Shown piece after piece: positions 34,246-44,999 of a stretch of 64,000 nucleotides of DNA. The notes beneath the pieces are model-generated. The model saw only the letters and a list, made by a program, of their open reading frames with translations. It did not search any database and had not been told where the DNA came from. The position numbers were made by a program, and so were the translations under genes. This stretch comes from Micrasema longulum. Taxonomy: Eukaryota; Arthropoda; Insecta; Trichoptera; Brachycentridae. The DNA lies in the NCBI GenBank assembly GCA_022494885.1, contig JAGVSM010004288.1:1-64000 (forward strand), read 5' to 3'. Positions within the stretch are counted from its first letter, which is position 1. Each line of letters begins with the position of its first letter.

Positions 34246-35228
34246 ATATGCCTTGGTAGTTTAAAATAAAAATGAAACAATAAAATAGTATTGCATGTAT
34301 CTATCATAACTTAACTACACCAATAATGCTTGTATGCTGTCGCTAATTTCCTTTTTGAATTTATTAATACTCAAGTTGAATAAATCGCTCGCATTGGCTT
34401 CAACCTCCAATAATGTTATTATACACATTGCAAATTCTATACATGCATGATTTTTTTGCTGCATTTGTATTTACGTCAATCATTAAAACAATTTGGTGTG
34501 ACGATAACTTTTAAGGGGTGCATGAAAATTAATAATACTAAGTTAATTAGGGCGGGCAGTCAGCAATGCCATTTAAAAGCTTGAATAAAAACATTAAAAA
34601 TCAGCTCTCTGTCGTCTATTATCCGAGGAGTCAATCTTAAAATGTTTTATTGTAATTATTGAATTGGTAATTGTTTCTGTACGATAGACATTTTGAATTT
34701 TGTTTTTTTATTTTTTTTATTTGTGATTGTCACAATATGGAGACCAGATTAAAGTTGCATGTTCAAGCTAACTTCTAAGAAATGCATAATACAACATTTA
34801 AAATGTATTTATATCATTAAATTGTTTAGTGACTCTAGTGACAAAACCTAACATTTTCAATGCATCACCTGTAATATACCGGATATGTTCGATGTAGTCA
34901 AGTTATCAATTTTAAAGAACACCGAAGTCCCGAATTATTTGCACATTCTTAATTGATTTGAATATGCCATTCAAAGCGTAAAATTATGATCTTTAAGAGG
35001 TAGAAGTCACCAACGTTAGTTAGTTAGAAAAAAGATGCGCAAATCGAAATTGTTTGTTGTGAGTTAAGAACTGTGGTACAACTTTCAATAAAATCTCGAC
35101 AAGCACTAAAGGCAGGTAGAATTTGCTGTCAGTTTAGGTATATTTTTATCGTTTTTTAAGTATTACAGTTTTCTTCCTCAAAACAGATTTTTGTTTGTGT
35201 TTAGGTATTTGTATAATAACTTTGATAA
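34246..35228. other. AT-rich intergenic DNA
   Basis: I see no gene or clear repeat here. Confidence 0.4.
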
Positions 35229-35440
35229 AAATAAACTTTGTTCCGAAAATGGAAAAAAATCTAACGTGTGCAACTACATGGGGTACAGAAAATCAAAATG
35301 TCATAAACAGACAACAAAGACATCAAACTAAAATATTAAAGTTAAAAACCTCCCTTATCTAACAGCAACTAAATCACTCTTTAAACAAAATAAACAATTA
35401 AATGTAACTGAACTCTTTCAACGAAAATATTTTCCCTGGT
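35229..35440 (+). pseudogene. truncated relative of the 28.9-32.3 kb LINE
   Basis: Aligns by eye to 31688-31915 of the full element. Shared strings are AAACTTTGTTCC, ATCAAAATG-CATAAACAGAC, AAAATATTAAAGTTA and ATAACTGAACTCTTTCAAC-type sequence. About 30 bases around the CTATGTAAAAACTAAAATA region of the larger copy are missing here. Both ends are truncated, with no tail, so it is a fragment left by deletion. Confidence 0.75.
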
Positions 35441-36679
35441 ATTTTTAAAATACCCACAAAAGCATTGATAGGCTTTGAGCACGCTCGCTTATTATTTAAA
35501 TTATCGTCAGTTGTTGTTTTTTTTTATCGGTATTGAAGATTTCGTAAAACAAATGGATATGTCAAACCGATGCATATCGACTGAAGAAAACAAATCGAGA
35601 ATTTTCTATGATTTGATGAGGAAAGTATACCTTAATCTTGATATCGATACAAATAAATACTAGCAATGGAATAATTAGTATAAGTATCGTGAAATCATAA
35701 TAGCATTATTTAATGCTAATTGAATATGCTATATTAATGAACTGCTAAGTACCTTTAATGGGAATGCAGGGATTGCGGTTTGATTTTGTAATGAGGAATT
35801 CCACTGTTATCTTATTTATTTTTACTAGCGTACTATTTAACCAAGCAAAAATATATATATATATATAAAAAATAGTGCGTTATTTACAAAGATATGATTT
35901 GTTAAAGTTACATTTATCAATTACCGCGCCAAATGACTGTAATCAGTGTGTCACTTTTAAGTAGTGACGTCATGAAACGGTTGGCGTTCTTACTTTCACT
36001 GACCGCGGTAAGTTGTATTCCTCCAGCCAATAACAAAACTGACAAGAATCTATGGAATATTGCTTCGATTAATTCATTTAGTTGATTGTAATTTGCTCAT
36101 TTCTATGTTATGGTTGTTTTTACGAACGTTTCGATTCAGAAAAACCTAGAAAGTTGACATAATCTCTAGTTGAAATGTCAAAAAAGTATTATTTGCCGGA
36201 TTTCAGGTCGTAGATCGTAATCGAATTATTCGTATTATACTCTTTTTTTTTCTATGGTCAAAACGTTCCTTACAAGGTGCGAAGGCTTTAAAGCGGAAAC
36301 CGGAAATACTACACGTAGATATAAGGAGTGACGTCATTTTTTACGATTTTAAAATGAATACTATTTTTAACATTTTTTTATTTATTTTTGTGTGCGTTTT
36401 TGAGATATTTCATCCTACTCCAAAATGTTTAAATATTCTCGTGTACACAAAAACATTTTTAAAATTTAGTTCCGGGTTGGGCTGGAATTCCTCATTGAGT
36501 GAGGAAGTATAAAAATTTTAATGGAAATTTATAAAATTAGCGGATAATAATTAGCAAATAGCATTCAGAAGCATTAGTTGGTAGCTCTAATCAAATAGAC
36601 GCAATGTTTGACAAGTATGTATTGGCAATCAAATGTAAATAATAGCTTTGACATGATTACAACAGATATATAGAACAGT
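35441..36679. other. intergenic DNA with two TGACGTCA octamers
   Basis: No gene supported. TGACGTCA occurs at 35965-35972 and 36329-36336. Around the first, ACCGCGGTAAGT is splice-donor-like but has no coding support. Confidence 0.35.
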
Positions 36680-36745
36680 TTTGTCCCTGTTATTGGCTGG
36701 TTATATGTAACATTTACCATTCGGTCTATGTTTGAACGTCCACGA
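36680..36745 (-). repeat. family C, short remnant
   Basis: GTTATTGGCTGGTT, then TGTAACATTTACCATTCGGT and CTATGTTTGAACGTCC match the end of the family C core in antisense. The GTGGCCACTT block is deleted. Confidence 0.5.
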
Positions 36746-37486
36746 ATTCGTAACTCTTCTATTTGATTAATTTTGCAACAAGTAGTCTTGGGAGTAAGTC
36801 TGCTGCTTGAGTGCACTGTCTGGGGGCGTTCTGGTGCTTCAAAGAGTAGACATTCCCTATCACTGTCAACATGAAGGGGTTTGAGCTGGGTGATGGATTT
36901 TTATTATTTATTTTATTTATACTTCCTCTCGTCCCTTCCATGTAGCTGATAAAGGGGTTAAGAGCGACTGTGAAAGGGTTATAGAAAGTTTTAAATGCAA
37001 ATATTTTTTTCGGTTTTCCTTACAGAATTTGGTTGGTAGAGAATTGTCGACACCGTATGCTCCAACTAGGAAGCGAATATGAGCCGTTGATGAAATAACG
37101 AGTAAAAATAATTTGGGAACGAAAAACTGGAATCCCGGATATACATTCTGAATACACAAAAATCTTGGATGACGCTATTTTGATTAGCATGCTAAAGAAA
37201 TTAACATAAATAGCATATCACTACTAAATACTAATCCTCGGTAACACAAAGTTTAGAGATTGAACAGATATCTCAGTATAAAGGTTATCTTACCTAATCC
37301 ATTTAAGGCCAATAATGGCGATGGAAATGGACTATGTTCCGTTACTCATGATGGAGGCTTGGCATTTCGGAACTTGGTTCTCACGAATTTAATATTGCAT
37401 GCTTTTCGTCGGTCTAATTTATTATTTTTCCGTGATTGTCGATCATTTTTCTGTCGACTTAAATTTCATCTAGTAAAATGTCAATG
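36746..37486. other. AT-rich intergenic DNA
   Basis: No gene recognised. GGTTTTCCTTACAG at about 37012-37025 looks like a splice acceptor, but the following frames close quickly. Confidence 0.3.
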
Positions 37487-37540
37487 AATTTTCTAGCAAA
37501 TAACAGTCAGCGATAGCCGACTGTTATTTGCTAGAAAATT
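37487..37540. repeat. perfect hairpin, 22-bp arms
   Basis: AATTTTCTAGCAAATAACAG + TC (37487-37508) is exactly inverted at 37519-37540 around a 10-base loop. No neighbouring gene. Confidence 0.85.
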
Positions 37541-37858
37541 TAGATCTACGGGCTTCATGTTATCGGTCCTGCGGGCCTCAATTAATTTGCACGCAGTAAA
37601 TTCCAATGTCATGGTATTCGAGTTACCGGCTCAATGGCAATAAAAATATTCTAGCTGGCAACTGTGAGATAAGAGGAGATGGTCAAGTGGATGATATTAG
37701 CAGAGGTTAATTTATGAAAATAAAAATGCGCCCCGAATAAGCAGATGAAAGCTAATACAGGTAGATACTGTAATAACGTACAAGCATGAGTTAAAGAAAA
37801 ACATATTATTTTTCTTCTTCATATTTAAAAAAAATAGTAAGATCTGTGTTACAGAAAA

Positions 37859-38161
37859 CTAATTGTTCTCCTGAGATGATGAGGTCCAACTGTCCCTCCA
37901 TCTCTTGGGTGGTGTTCCAGGTGGACGCTGTCCAGATGGGATTTCACTGGCTGCAGCGTTCGTAATTCTGTCACTGCTCACCCTGCCCACATGGCCCCTC
38001 CAGTATCTTCGTCTTGATCTGCTCCATCGCACGATAGTCGTTATTTCATACGTATCTATAATTATATCCTGGATTTGGTCTCGGAGCGTTTTTCCAGTGA
38101 CGGTATGAACAGTCTTAACCCGCTCTTCCACATCATACGTCATGATAGGTCTTGCTTCTGT
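37859..38161 (-). pseudogene. LINE C-terminus with RGHVGR block
   Basis: A continuous minus-strand frame: TGKTLRDQIQD, then IVRWSRSRRRYWRGHVGRVS, then GQRPPGTPPKRWRDSW, then stop at 37859. It matches the tail of insect non-LTR reverse transcriptases (LRDQ ... WAGHVAR ... G-RP-GRPP-RW-D). This is a different subfamily from the RWFGHVE type at 39700-40229. The 5' part is missing, and upstream readings (KTEARPIMTYDVEERV) extend it slightly beyond 38143. Confidence 0.7.
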
Positions 38162-38383
38162 CTTATATATTCTGACCTTCTATCGTTACGCATATCCGTA
38201 TTTCTCCATATTCTCCATATTTCTCCACATTCCTCGGGCACCCCGATACATTTGATGCGTTGTAGGCCAATTTTTTTTTTTTGCCCAAAACAGCCAATTA
38301 TTACACGTTGTTTATATTTTGTATAGCAAAGGTTAAATAAAAGTATTTTTTTAACATATATTTCATAACAGATTTATGGAATT

Positions 38384-38530
38384 TCATCATCATCATTAAA
38401 CCCTTAACCGCACCCAATGATGCATAGGACACTGTATTGCTAATTTTGATGTAGCGTATTTCGACGATATGTTAAAGAAAGTAGTGACTCAATGAGGAAC
38501 TTCAGTCCTACGAGAAATTTGATACAGCAA
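38384..38530 (-). mobile_element. SINE variant sharing family A 3' end
   Basis: TCATCATCATCATTAAACCC, CCGCACCCAATGATGCATAG, then ATGTAGCGTATTTCGACG and TGACTCAATGAGGAAC. Same subfamily as 20919-21065. Confidence 0.55.
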
Positions 38531-39384
38531 ATATTTTCTTGCGCGCGGTAAAAATTGAAGCATTAAATTGTAGCACAAAGTTTACTAAAAATGTACGAAA
38601 AAAATAATAAAAAACATTTGAATTAAAACGAACTAAATTGAATGACGCAACTGTTTTATATGAATCAACCTATGATATTCATTTATTTATATATCAACGG
38701 TTCAAAGAACCCTTAACAATAAAAAGTTTTACAGAAATAATCACAGCAGTGAACCATTCTTTTTGTAATATATAATATGAAATATAACTATTTAATTCAA
38801 CTAAATAATTAAAACTAAACGAATTTGTATAACTTTTTTTTTAAACTGCAAAAAAGGAAAAAAGAAACACACAAATCTAAGATGACAAATAAAAGATTAC
38901 AATTATAGTGAGAAAACCTTATGTTCTAAATATAAATATAGCAAATTGAAATTTAAAATAATTTAACATAAATGAGAGTTATGGAAGACTCCCGGTTTGC
39001 TTGCCGTGGATGGACCAATGAAAAGAACTGATCGAGAATAACCGGAAAAAAACCTCTGACGTCACATGCGGAGGTATTTCAGAAATGCAAAACTTAAAAA
39101 AATCGTAGCGATTAAATATAATATATGAAAATTAAAAACAATTTTTTTTGGCTCAGTTTTATAGTATATTAACAAATAAAAAAAAATTAAACAACCACTA
39201 AACTTCTTCATTATTTGGGGGCGACATGAACTGAAATACACTCTTATGATAGAGAAAACCCAAAATAAGTTACTGAGATATTTCTACACGATGAAGTGCG
39301 GGTATTATCTTTGACTCTTGCCGATAGAGTTTCTACAGGGTATGCTTGGCTAGGAAGGAATGTTTTCATGTGTATTCGACTACA
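38531..39384. other. AT-rich intergenic DNA
   Basis: No gene. A TGACGTCA octamer is at 39057-39064 in a moderately GC-richer block. Confidence 0.35.
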
Positions 39385-39512
39385 CATTTTCATTGATTGT
39401 TGCGCGGTATGGTCGATAATCCTGATATTTTGAGGAGTATTGGTTTTTATTTTCCTGATAATCACCCAAGACAGCGTCAGTATACATTGTTTCGTATTTT
39501 TGTGCCTATCAA
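39385..39512 (+). pseudogene. Jockey-like LINE C-terminal fragment
   Basis: Reads LLRGMVDNPDILRSIGFYFP then DNHPRQRQYTLFRIFVPI, matching the VD-PDLL ... FR-P ... block of Jockey-type ORF2, comparable with 22440-22560 and 47417-47701. It is cut off by a family C copy at 39515, which has probably inserted into or beside it. Confidence 0.6.
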
Positions 39513-39514
39513 TA

Positions 39515-39692
39515 CGCAGTGTGTAAAGTTGCCACTTGAACCAACTAAGGACAAGTCATACGCTAAGACTTCCATATTCTCTTTTTAAAAATGTATTCCT
39601 TCTCGGCAGCAATAAATTTAGATCTAAATAACTCCCTAGAGCATGAAATCTAGCCTGTCAACAAACATTTGGACATACTCAAAACATTGTTG
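39515..39692 (+). repeat. family C, copy 4
   Basis: CAGTGTGTAAAGTTGCCACT, CTAAGACTTCCATATTCTC, then the terminal module ending ACATACTCAAAACATTG. The core is partly deleted. Confidence 0.65.
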
Positions 39693-39699
39693 GTATTAT

Positions 39700-40229
39700 G
39701 GTCTTTTAGACAAATGCGTGGAAAATCAATGTATGATAAAAATGATGAAATCGGGCGAGAAGGCAAATCTGAGACTAGTATATTTGATAAAATCATGAAA
39801 GGGACTTTGAGATGGTTTGGTCATGTAGAACAAATGGATGATGAAAGAATGGTTAAACATATATGTATGGCGAAAATGAATAGTAACGTAGGACGACGAC
39901 GACCAAGAACGATGTGGCATATCAGATCAGATAAGATTAAGAAAGGGTATCTGAGATGGTTTGGTCATGTAGAACGAATGGACGACGAAAGAATGGTAAA
40001 GCAAGTATATATGGCGAAAATGAACGGTAACGTGAGACGAGAACGACCAAGGAAGACGTGGCATGATCAGATAAACCAAAATCTAGAGTCTGGTCATCTC
40101 AAAAGCAGACACAATCGAAGGGCATGTATGACGAGATGTATGAATGTGGAAGAAGCTAGAAATGTATATTGGGATAGACGTGTGTGGGGATTCATTTTCT
40201 CTCCCTACCCCTATGGAGAAATGGCGTGA
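39700..40229 (+). pseudogene. RTE-like LINE C-terminus with internal tandem duplication
   Basis: A continuous frame encodes LRWFGHVEQMDDERMVKHIC and MAKMNSNVGRRRPRTMW, then the same blocks again (LRWFGHVERMDDERMVKQVY, MAKMNGNVRRERPRKTWHDQ), then RRACMTRCMNVEEARNVYWD and SPYPYGEMA stop. The RWFGHVE ... RPRKTW unit occurs once in ordinary family members. Here a segment of about 144 bp (39801-39944 and 39945-40082) is duplicated in frame and has since diverged. The catalytic domain is missing. The 3' end has GATGATAGTAGT repeats. Confidence 0.8.
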
Positions 40230-40233
40230 TGAT

Positions 40234-40520
40234 AGTAGTAGTAGTAGTCATCATCATCATTCACTTTCCGCACCCAATGCTGTATAGGGTACTGAATTGA
40301 TACACCAATCGCAGCGTATCTTGATCATTTTGCTACATGAAGGTAAGATGATCAGTCTAACGCTTCAGGTACCAGTCGAGGGACTATGAAATATACGGGT
40401 GTGGAAACACCCTTTTGAATAAATATTTAATTTCAACTATGTCGAGAATCGAACCAGAGATCTCTTGCATGGTAGGCAAACGCGCTATTACATCACGAGG
40501 CCGACAGTAGTAGTAGTAGT
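40234..40520 (-). mobile_element. SINE family A in LINE tail, with target duplication
   Basis: The SINE (40249-40505) reads antisense from CATCATCATCATTCACTTTC through CCAATCGCAGCGTATCTTGA to an antisense B box GAATCGAACC and a head ending ACGAGGCCGAC. It is flanked on both sides by AGTAGTAGTAGTAGT, either a 15-bp target duplication or insertion into the repeat tail of the preceding RTE LINE. Full length, slightly diverged from 20569-20812. Confidence 0.85.
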
Positions 40521-41140
40521 AAGTATTAAATTTTAAAAAACCTTGTAAATATTTTTTTTAAATCGTGAAAATGTATACTTTTTCACGCCTCTGACTATCC
40601 CTAACCCCTAAGGGTACACGTAGCCGATTTTCTTTGTAAATTGACGATATTCCCATAAATGTAAGTAGATACATTCATGGTACAGAGTATTTCGTACGCC
40701 CTAGTAAAATAAGTGAGAATAAAAAGCACGTACCGAACCAAAAAAGAAATTGTGCCTATTTTACCTTTATATAATTGTATTGCGTTTTTCGCCAAGTCGT
40801 TTTTCCTGAATAAAAAATGGCAACTCCAGCTGAATTCCGAGAAAAATGTGGAAAGTATATGAAAGTAAATATTCCAGCTGCGGCAGACTTATTTTGCATA
40901 CCATTAGGAGGGTACTTTATAAGGATTATGTTTAGCTAAGATTACCTCTAACCCCAATTTCCCCACTACCACAAAGTAAAAAGTCTTTAAATATTTCATT
41001 TATGTAAGTTACAATTACGCTATATATTTTTGTTTACTTTGTGATGAACAGAATCCGAGTTATGTTTTGTTTAAAAAGAGGCAGGATCTTGTGCTTGGAG
41101 AGTAAAATATTTATTTAACAATGTATTTGTACACCAGAGT
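40521..41140. other. AT-rich intergenic DNA
   Basis: I see no gene or clear repeat here. Confidence 0.4.
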
Positions 41141-43488
41141 AGGGGAAGGTTGCCAGTATTGGACCATTTAACTTAGGAGAAATTTAAATATACTATTTTA
41201 GGATATATAATTCATAAAAAGCATTTTATAAATACTCGATTCATTCATAAACATTACAGTATGTCTGATAGATTTTTAAAATTAGCCAATAAATGGAAAA
41301 AAACGAAAACAAAAAAAAACTTTATGGCACCTCATTTTGACCAGTGTTACCTTGTTTGAACCATTAAGGTACCATTATTAGACCAAAGAGTTTTTAATGC
41401 CAATTTCAATGTTTATATATGATTATTTATTTATTTATTTATTATACGGCACAAGTGCCTGTTACAATACAAAATAATGAGTTAGTTAGACATACAAAAA
41501 TTTAAAAACATTATTAAAATAGGGGTATAAAAAGAAAAAGAAAAATAACAAGAAATATTTATATATATACAAACATGTATGTATGTCAGCATACAAATAT
41601 ATATAAAAAAAAGTAAAATGAATAAACACCAGATTATGAATCAAATTCCGTTTTTATATTTAAAAAATAATTATTATTTTTAAAACCTAAGTGAAGCTTT
41701 AAATAAGGACTAATTTCTTAATTTGAGTAAAGGGTATTGTTTAGCAATTCCTTTTAGAAAAAGTCTATTTTACATAAAACAGTAACAAATGGTAGATAAT
41801 ATTTATGAAAACACTCGGATAAACCTTTTATCGATAAAACAAAGATCATATATGATACTTTAAAAATCGATATTAAAAAAATTTTTGGAGCAAAAATCAA
41901 AATTAGTCTGGTAAATATTAACATGTAGTAGGCACTATGAATTAGTTACTGCAACAAGGGCAAGAATATTGTTAGGTTCCTTTTATAACGCTGGCGCACT
42001 CTTCGTGAGCCCATGATTTGTACTTTAAACACTGTATTATATCTTCCATGGAACAACGGAGACAAATTTTGCCTAACTATTTTTCTATTTCTTCTTTTTT
42101 TTAAATTTTATTTATTTTATTAACATAAACGGCAAATCTTTTTTTTGCAAACATGTATAATACTACATATTTGGCTTAATATATATATATATATATTTTA
42201 AAACATAAATTTCCTTATACCCAAGATTCATATAAAAAAATTAAACCTAAAAATTATACAAGATTTATATTTATAAAATTAACCTAAAAATTATACAGCA
42301 TATTCAGTAGAAAGTTTAAATAATAAAACATTTTACAGTAATACAACAAGAAAATCATAAGTACTGTTTCATACAGCTGGGCAAAGTGAACAATAAACTG
42401 TACATATTATGAAATGCATGAATAAATAAATAAAATTACCATTCACCATCTTTGAAAAAGTTCAAAGGTTTGTTCTGTAGGAACAATACCCTGCACTAAA
42501 TATATCGGATACGTGGAAATAACTATTGCCGAGTTCATGAAGTCTATTTAATACGGCATGACAAGTATACACTGTCCGTGAATTGTTGCTACAAAACGGT
42601 TTTTCCAAAACTTTTGAGACGGTTTTCACAGCTCCTTTTCTCCTTTGATTCATGGGCCTAGTTTTTTAAATTTTATATGGAGATGCAGTCAATTCCATAA
42701 TATTTTGGGTCTTACGATTTTGTTTTTTCAACTTTTTAATAACCCTCTTCGCATCCAGTGTTATATCGTCGATGTTAATGTAAGAGCTAGTATTTTTCAT
42801 CAATGATGTCGTAGTTTGTGTTTTTGAGGAATAAAAATGAATAACTTTTGAAGCGTTATACTGGATTTCGAGTGCTAAAGAACTATTATCATTGATAGGC
42901 GTTTTTTCTGGTGTTGTTACTCGTACTTCTTCTATTAAAGTTGACTCGTTAATAGTAGAATCCATCAAAAATGGATCTAAATTAATTTGTTCATTAGCGG
43001 GCTGAGTTATTGGAGAAATCCTCTTAGTGCCATCCTAAAAAAATATCATCAGAAATTATTCCCACCATTGGACCAGTTCAATCGTAGGATTGGTGGGGGG
43101 GTCCAATAATAGCAACTAGGTGTTATCATAAAAATATTTAAAAATCTCCAAACTCAAATCGTTCATTGATATTTTTTTATGATAAAAGATAACTCTTATA
43201 AATACACAATACTCATTAAAAAATGCAAGCCCTTATAAATAATATTACAAAACTTACATTCAAATGCACGCCGCGAAAATATTAGATTCTAAGCTTGATG
43301 TACGCACTTACGCACGTCACGCACCAACCGAAGCTGCGGCCACACCAAGACGATTAAGATTACGTCAGCAAGTCGGGAAAGGGTAAAGCATGCTTTTAAG
43401 CCTGACCTTGAATTTTTATTCCTTGCAGTCCTTGAAATAATGCGTCGGTCTATTGGTTACGCTGGTCCAATGATCGCAACCTTCCCCT
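41141..43488 (-). mobile_element. pogo/Tigger-like DNA transposon remnant
   Basis: The termini AGGGGAAGGTTGCCAGTATT (41141) and ATCGCAACCTTCCCCT (ending 43488) are inverted repeats that continue as TTGGACCA on both sides, with TA close to each end. Subterminal copies of a GGTCCAATAATGG-type motif occur inside both ends (about 41350 and 43090). The only recognisable coding is a transposase C-terminal region (42650-43034). The DDE core is gone, so the element is internally deleted. A retroposon tail (GGCACAAGTGCCTGTTACAA, about 41440) is nested inside. Confidence 0.6.
42650..43034 (-). pseudogene. pogo-like transposase C-terminal exon, candidate
   Basis: The minus strand has an acceptor-like ATATTTTTTTAG at about 43035, then an open frame DGTKRISPITQPANEQINLD through DDITLDAKRVIKKLKKQNRK to IMELTASPYKI stop at 42666. 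Basic stretches followed by ILTSSPYK are characteristic of the tail of insect pogo/Tigger-like transposases. Downstream on the same strand, in another frame, NQRRKGAVKTVSK may be the continuation after a frameshift. It lies within TIRs (41141 and 43488). No DDE residues are present. Function lost. Confidence 0.45.
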
Positions 43489-43983
43489 TTATTTTATAGT
43501 TCCTGAATTAGAACCGATGTGTAAGATTGATCAACTTAACTTGACGTAACAAATATGCTGCGGTTGGTTTACCAATCCAGTGCCCTGTACATTATTAGGC
43601 GTTAAAAGGGAATAATAACAATAATACATTTATTTTCTGGTTGATTTTCTAAAAAATGATTTATATGTTTAACTAGTTTATGTATATATTATTAATCGTT
43701 TTAAATAAAAGTCATATGTTTTACAAAATTCCGTGTTGCAAAATTGTGTTAAATGTTTAAATAAGGTATTGTTTTTTTTTATTTTTTATTTTTTATTGTC
43801 CATGAAATTGTACAAAATCAAGATCGCGCCACACAAACAATAAATAAAAGTTTATCGGCGCGTTTGTAATACTAAAAAAAATATTGGAAATTTTCATCAT
43901 AAATAAATAAACAAAATATAATACAATACTATGAATTTAAAAAATATACCACGAATTTTTTAAAATTGAGAAATATTAAGTAC
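43489..43983. other. AT-rich intergenic DNA
   Basis: I see no gene or clear repeat here. Confidence 0.4.
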
Positions 43984-44205
43984 TGATACACCAATCGCAG
44001 AGAATCTCGATCATTTTTTGCTGCACGGAAGTAAGATGATTGGTCTTTCATTTCAGGGGTGGTATTCCAAACGCTCTCGCGGGCGAATTATCTCGTGTAT
44101 TTACATACAAAATGCACGAGAAAAACTGTTTTCTCGTGCCGCGAGAGCAGTTCAGAATAGCACCCCAGGTGCCAGTGTAGGGTCTGTAATGTAGTTTAAA
44201 TAATC
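43984..44205 (-). mobile_element. SINE family A fragment split by a MITE
   Basis: Left piece: ACACCAATCGCAGAGAATCT ... GTAAGATGATTGGTCTTTCA. Right piece from 44166: CAGGTGCCAGTGTAGGGTCT. Removing 44058-44165 plus one CAGG restores the uninterrupted SINE order seen elsewhere. Confidence 0.75.
44058..44165. mobile_element. 108-bp MITE nested in SINE, CAGG duplication
   Basis: The ends GGTGGTATTCCAAACGCTCT and its mirrored partner (AGAGCAGTTCAGAATAGCAC) form terminal repeats. An inner palindrome is around CTCGTGTATT/ATGCACGAG. It is flanked by CAGG at 44054-44057 and 44166-44169. No ORF. Confidence 0.7.
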
Positions 44206-44307
44206 TTCTTCAATTAATGATTCTAAAAAAACATTTTAGAAAAAGATAACAATAAATCAGCAAATAAAAAGCAACTTTTATTTGAAAAAACAACAATAGT
44301 TTATTAC

Positions 44308-44640
44308 AATATTTTGAGTTTGTAAACAAAAGGGACCTATGGAGTCATTAAGATTATTAAATTACAAAGGGGATGAAGAACATTTTAGAGAAGGGAATAT
44401 GAAAGTCAAGGCATTTACAGGAATTATGACCTGTCATTGACTAGTTTAAGTGGTCACACTGCGTAATATTCACAATTTTGTTCTGAATATGGATGTTTAA
44501 ACATAGGCAAAATGGAATGTTACGCACTGTGTAAAGTGGCCACTTAAACCAGCCAATGATAGGTCACAAGCTCTGTAAATGCCTAGACTACCATATTCCC
44601 TTCTCTAATATGTTTTCCATCCCTATTCTAATTTGGTAAT
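44308..44640. repeat. family C, two copies head-to-head
   Basis: An antisense copy (44308-44480, starting CAATATTTTGAGTTTG) is followed by a sense copy (about 44495-44640, CACTGTGTAAAGTGGCCACT ... CCATCCCTATTCTAATTTGG). Together they form an imperfect inverted repeat with ~120-bp arms. Both copies differ at many positions, so this foldback is older than 21743-21992. Confidence 0.75.
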
Positions 44641-44652
44641 CAATAGTTTAAA

Positions 44653-44892
44653 TTAAATTAAAACCGGCATTGATTTTAACAAACAAATAGACTTGTTTGT
44701 ATTAATTGCCGGTCTCTGATATGTTGTAACCAAGCATATTCTGAAGAAACTAAGTAGGAAAGAGCCATGGATAATATCCGCACTCCCTCGTGCAGAGAAA
44801 TCAAAGACATTCTGGACCCTTTCCACCACAAGAGAGTACTTCAACTCACACGGTCCCCAAATTACCGAGCCTCTCACGGATCTACTTCGCAC
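44653..44892 (-). pseudogene. Jockey-like LINE reverse-transcriptase fragment
   Basis: Minus-strand reading MRSRSVRGSVIWGPCELKYS then LVVERVQNVFDFSARGS corresponds to the VRS-LEYGS-IW-P ... IERVQ-RFLR block of Jockey-type reverse transcriptases (compare FVRSHLEYASQIWNP at 26.5 kb). The frame then decays toward 44700. It sits tail-to-tail with another LINE fragment on the plus strand. Confidence 0.5.
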
Positions 44893-44999
44893 CGACGAGT
44901 TGCAAAGAATTCTCAGTACTCGTGTGTTGCCAAAAACCCTGGCAGTACGCAGCGCAAATCCTTACATCTTTAATGAATTACTACAAGCTAAATTCTTAC

